Shown: one piece after another, positions 22,901 to 32,562 of the stretch | Layout: each line of letters opens with the position of its first letter | Position numbering within the stretch: position 1 is the first letter of the stretch | NCBI RefSeq assembly: GCF_000145275.1 | Contig: NC_014393.1 | Location: forward strand, 2,976,001-3,040,000 | Length of the DNA stretch: 64,000 nt | Source of the DNA: Clostridium cellulovorans 743B | Lineage (GTDB): Bacteria; Bacillota; Clostridia; Clostridiales; Clostridiaceae | Reading direction: 5' to 3' | Translations under genes and position numbers: made by a program | Notes under the pieces: generated by a model | Databases searched by the model: none | Told to the model about the DNA's origin: nothing | The model's input: the letters and a program-made list of their open reading frames with translations, nothing else

Positions 22901-25900
22901 TGCTAATACACTTTCAACAAACCTTGGTGAACGATGAAGCATAACTCCAACTATAGTTTCAAGTTTTACATTCTTCTCAATTAAATATCTAGCGAAACTA
23001 TTTGATTTTTTATTCAATGCATCATAGGATATGTTTTCATCCCCAAAAATTATTGCTGTTTTATCTGGGGTTTTCACTGCGTTATCTTCAAATAATTGAT
23101 GTAAAGTCTTACTAAAATCATATGGAACCTTTTTGCCATTAAAATCACAAAGAATTTGCTTTTTCTCTTTTTCAGTAAGTAAAGTTATTTCACTTAACTT
23201 GGCATTTGGATTTTCCACTATTGAACTCAATATATTTATAAAATGATCAGAAATTCTATCTATAGTTTCCTTTTTAAATAACGCAGTACAATATTCCATT
23301 TCAAATTCAATTTTCCCCTTGTTCTCTACTGCATCCAAGGATAAGTCAAATTTAGAAACATTGAAGTCTATTCTATATGGTTTAAATGTTAAACCACCCA
23401 TTGCAATTTCAAGATTTTCCGTATTTTGCATTGTGAACATAGTATCAAAAATAGGATTTCTACTTATATCCCTAGGGATATTTAATTTTTCTACCAGTTC
23501 CTCAAATTGATAGCTTTGACTTTCATAAGCTTTTAGTGAATCTTCCTTTACATTTAATAAGAATTCTTTAAATGTCATCGTTGGCTTTTGAATGTTTCTT
23601 AAAGCTAAGGTATTTACAAACATACCTATCATATTCTCAAGTTCAACTTTTTCTCTTCCTGCTGAAGGAGATCCAACTACAATATCGTCTTGTCCAGTAT
23701 ATTTTGATAACAATACATTATAAGCTGATAATAAAACCATATATAAAGTGGTATCTGTTTCTTTAACAAGTTTTTTAAGTTTAGTAGTTAGTTCACTATT
23801 TGCTTCGAAGAATATTCTATTTCCTTCAAAACTTTGCACTGAAGGTCTTGTATAATCTGTTGGCATAGCTAAAATTGGAATTTCTCCACTAAACTTGTTT
23901 AACCAATATTCTTCATGGATTTTCATTTCCTCGCTCTTAAGGATATCATTTTGCCAACTAGCAAAATCCTTGTATTGAACCTTAATTGGTGAAGGTTCAA
24001 TTCCATTATAGATATCACTTAATTCACTGGTTAAAACATCTATAGATATACCATCTGATACTATATGATGCATATCAAAGAATAAATAATGTTTAGCTTC
24101 TTCTACCTTAACTATTCCTGCTCTTAATAAGGGTGCCTTAGTTAAATCAAAAGGCTTTATAAATTCTTTAGCTAAAGCATAAATTTCTTCTTCATCTTTT
24201 TCATCATAACTTAGACTAAATTCAACTGTTTCATATACCTTTTGATAAGGCTCATTCTCAAGGTAATGGAAACTGCTTCTCAAAGTTTCATGTCTTTCTA
24301 TTATCTTCTTAAATGCATTTTCCAATTGAATTTTATCAAGGCTACCTTCTACAACCATAACTCCAGGCATATTGTACATTGTGCTATTTTCTTCAAAGCT
24401 ATCAAGTACATATAATCTCTTTTGTGCTGAAGATAATTCGTAGTATTCACTCTCCTCAATAAGTTCAATTGCCTTATAATTGTCTGGTTGTGATTTTTCT
24501 ATTTGTACAGCTAATTCCTTAATTGTAGGATAGATAAATATATCTTTTGTTGGAATTTTAACATTTATTTCCCTGGAAATTCTAGCAGAAAGATTTGCTG
24601 CTCTTAATGAATGTCCACCTATACTAAAGAAATTATCTGTAACGCTTATCCTATCAAGTTTAAGAATTTCCTTCCAAATCTCAAGAAGTTTTTCTTCCAC
24701 TTCATTGCTTGGAAGAACATATTCTTCTGTTCTCTCAAAAGTAGGATCTGGTAAACTTTTTCTATCAACCTTTGCATTTGACAGTAAAGGTAACTGTTCC
24801 ATTTCCATAAAGTACGCTGGAATCATATATTCAGGAATGTATCTTGATAAATATTCCTTAATCTCTTGAACTTCAACCTCTTCATCAGTTGAGTAGTATG
24901 CACAGATAAAGTTATTTCCTCTATGGTCATTTTTAGTTACTGCCACAACATCTCTTACACCTTTATATCCTGCAAAAACATTTTCAATTTCACCAAGTTC
25001 AATTCTAAATCCTCTAACCTTTACTTGGTAATCTCTTCTTCCTATAAATTCTATACTTCCATCTGGTATCCATTTCCCTAAGTCACCAGTTCTATATAAT
25101 CTAACATTTTCACCATTGATAAATGGATCATCAAGGAAAACCTCAGCTGTCTTTTCAGGATTATTAATATATCCTCTTCCTACACATATTCCTGATACAC
25201 AAATTTCTCCTACTACACCTACAGGACATAAATTCATATCCTTATCAGCTATATATAAATTAACGTTATTTAAAGGAGTTCCTATTGGAATGTTCTCAAG
25301 ATTTTCTGGGAATTCATCTATAATATACTGTGTTATATCATCTGAAGCTTCCGCAGGACCATAAGCGTTAATCATTTTAATATTAGGTTTAAGAGTAAAC
25401 CATCTCTTTACAACTGAATTCTTTACAGCTTCTCCAGTTATCATTAACCATTTCAAATCTTCTAAAGTTAATGTACTATCTTCTTCTACAGCATCCATAA
25501 TGGTCATAAGATATGATGGTACTACTTCTAATAATGTTACCTTGTTATTAATAATTTGTTTCGTAAACTTAGTTGGTTCAAGAATAAGCTCATTTGAATA
25601 TATCGCAGTAGTGCCGCCTAACGCAAGTGCTGCAAAGAACTGCCAAACTGAAATATCAAAACAATGACTAGCATTTTGTGCAAAGACCATATTACTATCA
25701 AGATTTAACTCATCTCTTTCAGCAAAAATATGATTAAGCATTCCCTTATGTTCAATCATTACTCCCTTTGGCTTACCAGTTGAACCAGAGGTAAATAACA
25801 CGTACGCTAGAGAATCTATATCACTATTCAGTCCTGGGTTGTCTATTGATTGATTTAATATTTCCTCTTCAATTAAATCAAGAACTACAATTTTCCCCTT

Positions 25901-28900
25901 GTATTCCTTTTTAAATTCTTCATCTATAAATTCTGATAAAGTTATTATAGCTTCAGCATCACTATCCTTAAGTACTCCAATCTTTCTTTCTACTGGATGT
26001 TTGCTATCTAATGGTATATAAGCATTATTGGATTTCCAGATTCCCAGTATTGCTTCAACCATTAAAGGAGTACGTTCCATCAACACTCCAACAAGGTTTT
26101 CATTGCTTATTCCTTGACTTATTAAGTAATTAGCTATTCTATTTGATTTCTTGTTTAATTCTTCATAGCTAATTTTGCTATCTTCATAAATCACGGCAGT
26201 CTTTGTTGGATTATTTTTAGCATTTTCTTCAAAGAGTTCATGAAGAGTTTTTCTAAAATCATATTGGCACTTCTTACTATTGAACTTATCAACTATTAGC
26301 TGTTTCTCAATGTCTGAAAGCATGTCTATCTCAGCAAGTTTAACATTTGGCTCTTCTGAAACAGAAGTTAAAATATTTATAAAATGATTTTTTAAAGCTT
26401 CAATAGTTTCCTTCTTAAATAAAGCAGTACAATACTCTAATTCAAATAGAATCTTATCGTCCTTTTCTATAGCATCAAGAGACATATCAAACTTTGCTGC
26501 TTTTGAATCAATGTTATATGATTTAACCTTTAGCCCTTCAAGGTTCATCTGTGTATTTTCCATATTTTGCATTGTAAACATAGTGTCAAACAAAGGATTT
26601 CTACTGATATCTCTTGGGATATTTAAAGCCTCTACAAGATCTTCAAATTGATATTCCTGGTTATCAATAGCACTAAGAGTATTTTTCTTAACATCCTCTA
26701 AGAATTCAAGGAAGCTTAAGCTAGAAACAGGTGCATTTCTCATAGCTAAAGTATTTACAAACATACCCATAACATTTTCAAGCTCTGTTCTAGTTCTTCC
26801 AGCTATAGGTGAACCAACTATTATATCCTCTTGTCCTGAATACCTGGAAAGTAAAACATTGTATGCAGCTAACAGTACCATATACATTGTTGAGCCAGCA
26901 TCTTTAGCTACCTTATTTAACTTAAGTGAAAGTTTTTCATCAAGATCAAAGTAAATCTTATCACCTTCAAAACTTTGCGTCGCAGGTCTATTGTAGTCCA
27001 TTGACATACTCAATACTGGAATATCTCCACTAAATCTATCAATCCAATAGTTCTTTTGCTTTTCAACATTTCCTACAGAAAGGATTTTATTTTGCCACGC
27101 AGCGAAATCCTTATATTGTAGTTTTAATTCCGGTAATTCTTCGTTATTATAAAGTTTATTTAAATCCTTTATTAATAGATTTACTGATACACCATCTGAA
27201 ATTATATGATGCATATCTATAAGTAAATAATATTTATCCTCTTTCACCTTTAATAATTTTACTCTCATAAGTGGAGCTTCATTTAAATTGAAAGGTCTTA
27301 TAAAATCATTTATTATTGCATCAATATCCTTTTCATCACATTGCTCACAATTTAAATTAAATGTAACCTCTTCATGAATCTTCTGCCTTGGTTCGTCATT
27401 GACGAAAAGGAATGAAGTTCTTAAAGCTTCGTGTCTATCTATTAATTTTCTAAAGGAATTTTCTAAATGCTCTATATCTAAACTTCCTTCAAGTACCAAT
27501 GCACCAGGCATATTGTACATTAATCCACCCTGCTCAATATCCTCTAAAATAAAGATTCTCTTTTGAGCAGAAGATACCTGATAATATTCTTCTTCCTCTG
27601 TAATCTTATCAATGGCAACATATTGATTTCTGTCAGCTTCATCGATATATTTAGCTAAAAGTCTTATATTTGAGCAAGAGAACATATCTGAAATAGGAAT
27701 TTGAACGCTAAATTCTTTTGATATCTTATTTGATAATTCCGCAATCTTTATAGAGTTAATTCCTAAATCAAAGAAACTGTCAGTTACCCCTAATATTTCG
27801 AATTTAAAAATCTTCTTACATATGTCAACTAAAGTTTTTTCAGTCTCTGTTGAAGCCTCTTCTATAGTTCTCTCTGAAAAAACTTTACTTATTACTTCAT
27901 CTAAATCTTTTACTAATTGACTATAAAGTCCCTCTTCATAATCTTTCTTAAATCTATATCTTTGAACTTTTCCACTAGTAGTCTTAGGTATCTTCTTAAC
28001 AGGTAAAACATTGCTTACTTCTAAGCCCATATTTTCACTGATATATTTTTTTATTTCTAAAGCAAGCTTCGAGAACTCTGTTAAATGCTTTTTAAATAAA
28101 ACAAAAACACAAATCTCTTCTTTATCTAATTCTTTATTATAAACACCGCAAGCGGCAACTCCACCACCACGTACACCTTCGATAGTTTCTACAACACGTT
28201 CTATATCATGAGGATAATAGTTTTGCCCATTTATAAATATGATGTCTTTTTTTCTTCCAGTGACCACAAGTCTTCCATTTCTTAAGAACCCTAAGTCACC
28301 TGTATCAAGCCAATTATCATCACTTATCACTGCATCAGTAGCTTCTTTATTATTAAAGTAACCGCTAGTTACATTGTTACCTTTAATATGTATTACCCCA
28401 ACAAATTCCTCTTCTAAAGTATTGTTGTCTTCATCACAAATTTTAACGTAACAATTATCAACTGGATAACCTACCTCAACAAATTGCACACTATTTTCAT
28501 CACTATTAGTTATCTCTACCTTAGAACCAAGAACAATAGAATCACGGACTAATTTTATAGTATGTATTTCTTCTTCAACCGGTGGGAAAGTTACTGCTAA
28601 ACAAGCTTCGGCAAGTCCGTATACAGGGAAAATAACATTCCTTGAAAGATTATATTCTGCCATTATTTCTGTAAACTCATGGCATAACTCTATTGAGATA
28701 GGCTCAGCACCATTGAATATTAACCTAACACAAGACAAATCCCAATCCTTTGCAATTTCTGATTTAAACCAACTCAAGAAATATTTATATCCAAAATTAG
28801 GTGATTGAAGTATATTAGCTCTATGCTCATTTGCCTTCTTCATCCAAAGTGTAGGATACTTTATAAATAAACTCGTATGCATGTTCATTTGAAGCATTCC

Positions 28901-29587
28901 ATTAATCAGTGGAGTTAAATGACAACCAATAAGTCCCATATCATGAGTTAACGGCATCCAAGTTAGAACTGATTCTGAAACTTCAATCTTCCCGCCCTTT
29001 ATAATTGCGTAAATATTAGTAAGCAAATTATCATGGGTTAATATTACACCCTTAGGATCACCAGTTGAACCTGAAGAAAATTGTATAAACGCAATGTCCT
29101 TAGAATCAACCTTATGTAATTGTCCAATACCATCTACTTTATCTAAATTTTCTAAACTGATTAACTTATTTTCATACATTTTATCAAAATCAATAATATC
29201 ATTTTCCTCGATGAATTTTTTAAAGCTAACGACAGACTTTTCATCAGCAATTAAAAATGGATTGTTAAGAATGTTTAATATCTTTACAAGCTTCAACTTA
29301 TGTTCATGGTTATTACCAATGGTAACTGGCACTGGCACTATGCCACCTAAAATACATGCCCAGAACACACATATAAATTCACAATTATCATTAATTTGAA
29401 ATACTAATTCATCTCCAGCATTCATACCTTCTTGTTGAAGACTATACAAATACTTAAGAGACTTAACATAAAGGTCTTTATAAGATAAATAAAATTCCTC
29501 TTTTTCACCTTTAATAAATAGAATACCTTTATCTACGGTATCTTTTCTATAGGTTATCGCTTCAGCGAGAGTCTTAAAATTAAACAT
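19913..29587 (-). CDS. Lipopeptide-initiating NRPS: FAAL-ACP-C-A-T-C-A-T-E
   Basis: The loading and first two extension modules of a lipopeptide synthetase, cytoplasmic. ATG 29587 is preferred because AAAGGAAAG lies 9 nt before it; the frame extends to 29623 without a comparable site. Domains by residue: fatty acyl-AMP ligase (5-585, SSGSTGDPKG ~175), acyl carrier protein (GINSIKIAE ~612), C1 (HHIISDG ~796), A1 (TSGSTGKPKG ~1275), T1 (GGHSLRA ~1656), C2 (HHIVSDG ~1842), A2 (~2315), T2 (GGDSIKA ~2702), epimerase (HHLVVDGVSWR ~2882, NYLGDF near 3080). The FAAL activates a free fatty acid as acyl-adenylate and passes it to the ACP; C1 acylates residue 1. GGDS before an epimerase is the usual pairing, so residue 2 should be D. 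Both A domains read D-I-W-E-M-T-A-D-D at the pocket positions, consistent with a basic amino acid (inference from E278 and D330/D331). Confidence 0.95.
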   Translation of the reverse strand: MFNFKTLAEAITYRKDTVDKGILFIKGEKEEFYLSYKDLYVKSLKYLYSLQQEGMNAGDELVFQINDNCEFICVFWACILGGIVPVPVTIGNNHEHKLKLVKILNILNNPFLIADEKSVVSFKKFIEENDIIDFDKMYENKLISLENLDKVDGIGQLHKVDSKDIAFIQFSSGSTGDPKGVILTHDNLLTNIYAIIKGGKIEVSESVLTWMPLTHDMGLIGCHLTPLINGMLQMNMHTSLFIKYPTLWMKKANEHRANILQSPNFGYKYFLSWFKSEIAKDWDLSCVRLIFNGAEPISIELCHEFTEIMAEYNLSRNVIFPVYGLAEACLAVTFPPVEEEIHTIKLVRDSIVLGSKVEITNSDENSVQFVEVGYPVDNCYVKICDEDNNTLEEEFVGVIHIKGNNVTSGYFNNKEATDAVISDDNWLDTGDLGFLRNGRLVVTGRKKDIIFINGQNYYPHDIERVVETIEGVRGGGVAACGVYNKELDKEEICVFVLFKKHLTEFSKLALEIKKYISENMGLEVSNVLPVKKIPKTTSGKVQRYRFKKDYEEGLYSQLVKDLDEVISKVFSERTIEEASTETEKTLVDICKKIFKFEILGVTDSFFDLGINSIKIAELSNKISKEFSVQIPISDMFSCSNIRLLAKYIDEADRNQYVAIDKITEEEEYYQVSSAQKRIFILEDIEQGGLMYNMPGALVLEGSLDIEHLENSFRKLIDRHEALRTSFLFVNDEPRQKIHEEVTFNLNCEQCDEKDIDAIINDFIRPFNLNEAPLMRVKLLKVKEDKYYLLIDMHHIISDGVSVNLLIKDLNKLYNNEELPELKLQYKDFAAWQNKILSVGNVEKQKNYWIDRFSGDIPVLSMSMDYNRPATQSFEGDKIYFDLDEKLSLKLNKVAKDAGSTMYMVLLAAYNVLLSRYSGQEDIIVGSPIAGRTRTELENVMGMFVNTLAMRNAPVSSLSFLEFLEDVKKNTLSAIDNQEYQFEDLVEALNIPRDISRNPLFDTMFTMQNMENTQMNLEGLKVKSYNIDSKAAKFDMSLDAIEKDDKILFELEYCTALFKKETIEALKNHFINILTSVSEEPNVKLAEIDMLSDIEKQLIVDKFNSKKCQYDFRKTLHELFEENAKNNPTKTAVIYEDSKISYEELNKKSNRIANYLISQGISNENLVGVLMERTPLMVEAILGIWKSNNAYIPLDSKHPVERKIGVLKDSDAEAIITLSEFIDEEFKKEYKGKIVVLDLIEEEILNQSIDNPGLNSDIDSLAYVLFTSGSTGKPKGVMIEHKGMLNHIFAERDELNLDSNMVFAQNASHCFDISVWQFFAALALGGTTAIYSNELILEPTKFTKQIINNKVTLLEVVPSYLMTIMDAVEEDSTLTLEDLKWLMITGEAVKNSVVKRWFTLKPNIKMINAYGPAEASDDITQYIIDEFPENLENIPIGTPLNNVNLYIADKDMNLCPVGVVGEICVSGICVGRGYINNPEKTAEVFLDDPFINGENVRLYRTGDLGKWIPDGSIEFIGRRDYQVKVRGFRIELGEIENVFAGYKGVRDVVAVTKNDHRGNNFICAYYSTDEEVEVQEIKEYLSRYIPEYMIPAYFMEMEQLPLLSNAKVDRKSLPDPTFERTEEYVLPSNEVEEKLLEIWKEILKLDRISVTDNFFSIGGHSLRAANLSARISREINVKIPTKDIFIYPTIKELAVQIEKSQPDNYKAIELIEESEYYELSSAQKRLYVLDSFEENSTMYNMPGVMVVEGSLDKIQLENAFKKIIERHETLRSSFHYLENEPYQKVYETVEFSLSYDEKDEEEIYALAKEFIKPFDLTKAPLLRAGIVKVEEAKHYLFFDMHHIVSDGISIDVLTSELSDIYNGIEPSPIKVQYKDFASWQNDILKSEEMKIHEEYWLNKFSGEIPILAMPTDYTRPSVQSFEGNRIFFEANSELTTKLKKLVKETDTTLYMVLLSAYNVLLSKYTGQDDIVVGSPSAGREKVELENMIGMFVNTLALRNIQKPTMTFKEFLLNVKEDSLKAYESQSYQFEELVEKLNIPRDISRNPIFDTMFTMQNTENLEIAMGGLTFKPYRIDFNVSKFDLSLDAVENKGKIEFEMEYCTALFKKETIDRISDHFINILSSIVENPNAKLSEITLLTEKEKKQILCDFNGKKVPYDFSKTLHQLFEDNAVKTPDKTAIIFGDENISYDALNKKSNSFARYLIEKNVKLETIVGVMLHRSPRFVESVLAIWKAGGAYIPLDVEYPSQRKLSIVEDGNADYIITLSEYIDDEFRSQYKGEIICLDLIEEELKDKDSSNVNTKVDINNLAYILFTSGSTGKPKGVMIEHLGMLNHIFAERDELQLDENLVFAQNANHCFDISVWQFFAALALGGTTAIYPNELILEVDKFTEKIVRDKVTLLEVVPSYLIVMMDYIESNKLTLDQLKYLMITGEAAKPNVIKRWFELFKDKKMVNAYGPAEASDDITQYIIDAETNTDIVSIGKPLSNINIYIMNKEMELCPVGVAGEICVSGICVGRGYINNPEKTEESFVYDPLQTDEKVRMYKTGDIGKWLPDGNIEFIGRSDFQVKVRGFRIELGEIESRIAEFNDVKDAVAVVKKDSKGNNYICAYFAADVDINEEELKEYLGNFVPSYMIPSYFVQLEELPLSPNGKIDRKALPEPEIDENREYVPPRNEIEELLVDIWQQTLGVDRIGINDNFFSLGGDSIKAIKVSSTLGNNGYKLEVRNLFQYPVISKLSAYVKSNTVEAFQGIVEGEVNLTPIQEGFFKHNFTDKHHYNQSVMLFCKDGLKEEYFEEVFDKLIEHHDALRMSYKVNEGAISQINKGIEPKAYGFLVKDLTNADNYKEIIQEEANKLQGSVDLENGPLVQGCLFKTSIGDYLSIVIHHLVVDGVSWRIILEDLENAYSSLCEGLEIQLPKKTSSYKEWSGKLVEYSQSTELLKELEYWTVVENSEAVNLPQTSKIDVDKNKDTALLSVSLDEEATKNLLTECNTAYNTDINDLLLSALGISMKKWTGSDEILINLEGHGREELFKDIDITRTVGWFTAEYPVLIDMAKAEDISFTLKNTKETLRRVPNKGIGYGILKHLSEEAQENFKSSKKPQISFNYLGDFGEEASGKHFGIADINSGSDVSPELEREYVLDINGIILENKLMLKIEFNKKQFTEDSIEKLLSNYIEVLKAIIAHCMGKEETEITPDDVGYSDMSLEQFDDLVDELSDLLGDLDL

Positions 29588-29957
29588 AAAATTATTCTTT
29601 CCTTTCATCGTGCAAAAACACAAAATAAAAATGCAACTATAATAAAAATATAAATGAATTACATAAGGTCACAATAGGAAACTCTGATAGATTGAATATT
29701 TAAAATAAGAGATTTCTATTTCTTTAGAATAAGATGCTAAGAACTTACCATCCAACGATAAATATAAGATTCCTATAGCCTATTTTTTACGCAAAGCATA
29801 GTAATCTTTTTAATAAGACTTAATAGAATGAATAAAAAATACATCACCTTTGTATTTCTTATCAAATAAATACGATAAAAAATATATTAATATCTAAAAT
29901 AATTTACATTACGACTTTAAATTCTCTTTTAGTCCTTTGATACTAATCATATCTTCC
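29588..29957 (-). promoter_or_regulatory. Long untranslated leader of the NRPS operon
   Basis: From the predicted start of transcription to ATG 29587 there are about 370 nt without a convincing gene. I found no known riboswitch or T-box motif. A short frame near 29,850 starts right after AAAGGTG and would encode about 22 residues, but its spacing to the ribosome binding site is poor. Confidence 0.45.
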
Positions 29958-29963
29958 ACAATA

Positions 29964-29992
29964 ATTATATCTTCCTTAGTATTTTATGTCAA
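29964..29992 (-). promoter_or_regulatory. Consensus sigma-A promoter of the NRPS operon
   Basis: On the minus strand TTGACA (29992-29987) and TATAAT (29969-29964) are separated by exactly 17 bases, matching the consensus at every position. It points at the NRPS genes. The rest of the gap to 30290 is AT-rich with no gene apart from the repeat and hairpin listed separately. Confidence 0.75.
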
Positions 29993-30179
29993 TGTTTGCA
30001 TCGTTAACTATATTTAACTTAAGTAAAATAAATATATAAAAAACTGTATAAAATTTATAGGTTTTATAACTTTTATATAACTTCTACACCTTATTATACT
30101 TTTATACATTAAACTAAATTTAATACATTTTTCTTTTTATAATTTTATGTCTTATAAATATATGTTTTAATAAAAATTT

Positions 30180-30310
30180 CTCATAGAGTATATTTACTTT
30201 TCAATATTATATTTCGACAAAAAGCTTGATAGGGCATATTGATTTTTCAATACGCCCTTAAATTTGGGGATGTAGTTTCAATGATAAAACTTATATAATT
30301 TTAAAACTTA
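30180..30310. repeat. Dispersed intergenic repeat, copy 1
   Basis: The part at about 30,233-30,310 (CATATTGATTTTTCAAT then GATGTAGTTTCAAT and an AAACTTA-type end) aligns over about 75-80 bases with 59,860-59,935 with few gaps. A shorter related core lies inverted at 45,970-46,000. Confidence 0.55.
30231..30258 (-). terminator. Hairpin downstream of the histidine kinase gene
   Basis: Arms 30231-30242 and 30247-30258 pair over 12 bases with one mismatch around a TTTT loop. On the minus strand a T-run (CTTTTT) follows only about 8 nt later, so termination would be weak. Confidence 0.4.
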
Positions 30311-31814
30311 CAATAAAATAAATATATCCGCTCTCATACTTTACGTCAATTGATCCCCCTTGCATCGTTACCAAGCTCTTAGCAATGGCAAGACCTAACC
30401 CGCTGCCACCTGTACTCGAAGATCTATCCTTATCAATTCTATAAAATCGTTCAAATAATCTTTGTAATTCTTCCTCAGAAATATAACTACACTGATTTGA
30501 AATACTAACTTGTACTAAATCATTATTATTTATGATATTAATTCTTATTTCACTAGGTTTTAATGAATATTTAATTGCATTGATCAGTAAGTTTTCAAAA
30601 ATTCTCACTATTTTGTCAGGGTCTAAATTAATAAGTATTTTGTCATTTATATTATTTCTCGTCATTGTTAAATTATTTTCTTCACAAACAGGAACAAGCT
30701 CCTCCATAAGCTGCGATATCAATTGGTTTAAATCTATTTCTTGATATTGAACAGCTATTTGATTATTTACTAACTTTGTATATTCAAATAAATCATCTAT
30801 AAGATTTCCTAAGTTCTCCGATTTATTGTACACAATGCTTATATATTGCTCTAATTGCTCTTGATCATAATTTTTCATAGTTCTAATTACTTCTAAATAT
30901 CCTCTTATTGAGGTAAGCGGTGTTCTTAAATCATGAGAAACGTTAGTAATCAATTCATTCTTAATCTTTTCAGCATTTCTTTCATTTTCAATCTGCTTTT
31001 TAAGTTCTTCAGCCATATAATTTATATTATTTGCAAGCAATGCTATTTCATCTTCACCTATTTTCTTAATTTTATAATCTAAGTTACCTTTAGAAATCTC
31101 CAAAAGTCCAGCAGATACATATTGTAAATATGTCATTTTTTTGTTAGTTAATAAAATAAAGGTACTTATAAATACCAGAAACATTGTTGTGACTGAAATT
31201 ATTTGAGAATTTGTAATATAACTATCACTAATAATATGCTTCTTTGATACCTTATTATTTACCACTATATACGCTTCTTCATCAATAAAACTTATAGGAT
31301 AAAAGCTTGTAAATTCCTTACCATGTCTTTCTTCTTCATGTATCCCTAACTGCATGGTATCAGGAAAAAAACCCCTAACCAAAGCTGTAATACTTATTTC
31401 TTTTTTTGTAATATTATTGTTTGTACAATATAAAATTTTTCCCTCTGTACTTACAATCATAACCTCATAGCCCTTATCAGTCTTTTGTGACTGTAATAAA
31501 TGTTCAACTTGAACATTATCTTTAATACTAAGCTTTTTGTCTTCAAATTCTCTTGCTATAGTCACTGCTGGATCATTAAGTCTATTAATGATATTCCTTT
31601 GTTCTTCCTTCACTTGAATTGAACTGAGCCTAAAAGCCAAATCAACAAGTTTTCCAGCTGTAGCAGCTGTAAATATACATATTATAAAAACTAATATTAT
31701 CTCCAACCTTATGCTTTTACCAAACTTATCAAGTATATAATTATATACTTTTGCTGGTATATATAATATTCTGCCTATAACCTCCGAAATATTATTTTTC
31801 AATTTTATATCCAA
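30291..31814 (-). CDS. Sensor histidine kinase
   Basis: Membrane sensor kinase partner of the overlapping response regulator. A transmembrane helix at about residues 34-55, an extracytoplasmic sensor region to about 200, a second helix at 200-220, a HAMP linker, then HisKA with the phosphorylated His in NVSHDLRTPLTS and a HATPase_c domain ending with the GGSGLGLAIAKS ATP-lid motif. Length (507 aa) is normal. The start is uncertain: the TTG at 31814 touches the GGGGAG site, and a TTG at 31802 lies 12 nt beyond it. The 23-bp overlap with the regulator gene implies translational coupling. The pair sits directly upstream of the NRPS promoter on the same strand; control of that operon is possible but nothing in the sequence proves it. 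Confidence 0.93.
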   Translation of the reverse strand: MDIKLKNNISEVIGRILYIPAKVYNYILDKFGKSIRLEIILVFIICIFTAATAGKLVDLAFRLSSIQVKEEQRNIINRLNDPAVTIAREFEDKKLSIKDNVQVEHLLQSQKTDKGYEVMIVSTEGKILYCTNNNITKKEISITALVRGFFPDTMQLGIHEEERHGKEFTSFYPISFIDEEAYIVVNNKVSKKHIISDSYITNSQIISVTTMFLVFISTFILLTNKKMTYLQYVSAGLLEISKGNLDYKIKKIGEDEIALLANNINYMAEELKKQIENERNAEKIKNELITNVSHDLRTPLTSIRGYLEVIRTMKNYDQEQLEQYISIVYNKSENLGNLIDDLFEYTKLVNNQIAVQYQEIDLNQLISQLMEELVPVCEENNLTMTRNNINDKILINLDPDKIVRIFENLLINAIKYSLKPSEIRINIINNNDLVQVSISNQCSYISEEELQRLFERFYRIDKDRSSSTGGSGLGLAIAKSLVTMQGGSIDVKYESGYIYFIVSFKII

Positions 31815-32487
31815 CTCCCCAAATAGTTTTAATAAACACTGGTTTTTTAGGATTTTCTTCTATTTTTTCTCTGATGTTTCTTATGTGCACCATTATAGTA
31901 TTATCAGATTCGAAAAACTCATCCTTCCAAACCTTTTCATATATCTTTTCAGTATTAAAAACTATTCCCCTATTTCTAGCAAGAAGTAATAGAATGTCAA
32001 ATTCTCGTGCTGTAAGATTTATCTCTCTGTTATCAAGTTTAACCTCATGGGTATTAACATCTATTGTAAGATTATCAATTTCAATAACACCTTCTTTATT
32101 TTCACTACCTACGTTAAGTTTTTTATATCTCCTTAATTGCGATTTTACCCTAGCCAGTAATTCCAACGGATTAAAAGGCTTTTCAACATAATCATCAGCC
32201 CCAGAGGTAAGCCCCAAAATTTTATCCATATCTTGATTCTTTGCTGACAACATAATGATTGGCATATTTCTATTTTTTCTTATATTTAAACAAGCTTCTA
32301 TTCCATCCATCTTTGGCATCATTATATCCAATATAATCAAGTCAACTATAGTATTCTCTAGGATTTCTAGAGTTTCTACTCCATTTGTTGCTTTTACAAC
32401 TGTATAACCTTCATTCTTTAAAAATATCTCAATTAGCTCTCTTATCTCTTTCTCATCATCTACAACTAAAATTGTTCCATTATTCAT
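31792..32487 (-). CDS. OmpR-family response regulator
   Basis: DNA-binding regulator phosphorylated by the kinase encoded just downstream. Receiver domain residues 5-118: acidic pair DDE near residue 10, phospho-acceptor Asp in LIILDIMMPKMDG, switch Ser in MLSAKNQ, Lys in VEKPF. Winged-helix output domain about 130-230 with LTAREFDILLLLARN and the C-terminal VGYKIEK. At 231 aa it has the standard length, and overall it resembles VanR-type regulators. ATG start with AAAGGGG 6-7 nt upstream. Transcribed from the 32.5-kb gap, where no clear promoter could be named. Confidence 0.95.
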   Translation of the reverse strand: MNNGTILVVDDEKEIRELIEIFLKNEGYTVVKATNGVETLEILENTIVDLIILDIMMPKMDGIEACLNIRKNRNMPIIMLSAKNQDMDKILGLTSGADDYVEKPFNPLELLARVKSQLRRYKKLNVGSENKEGVIEIDNLTIDVNTHEVKLDNREINLTAREFDILLLLARNRGIVFNTEKIYEKVWKDEFFESDNTIMVHIRNIREKIEENPKKPVFIKTIWGVGYKIEK

Positions 32488-32562
32488 AGCAAACCCCTTT
32501 TAACATATAAATAATATTTTCCCTAAAACTATCATATATAGATAGCTTTTTATTAATAACTT

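Noticed and set aside
1..29600. Regularly recurring motifs that might suggest a CRISPR or satellite array
   Set aside because: Spacing is kilobases and the motifs are the conserved cores of A, T and C domains.
29650..30200. A small RNA gene in the NRPS upstream gap
   Set aside because: No stable stem followed by a U-run was found apart from the weak hairpin at 30,231.
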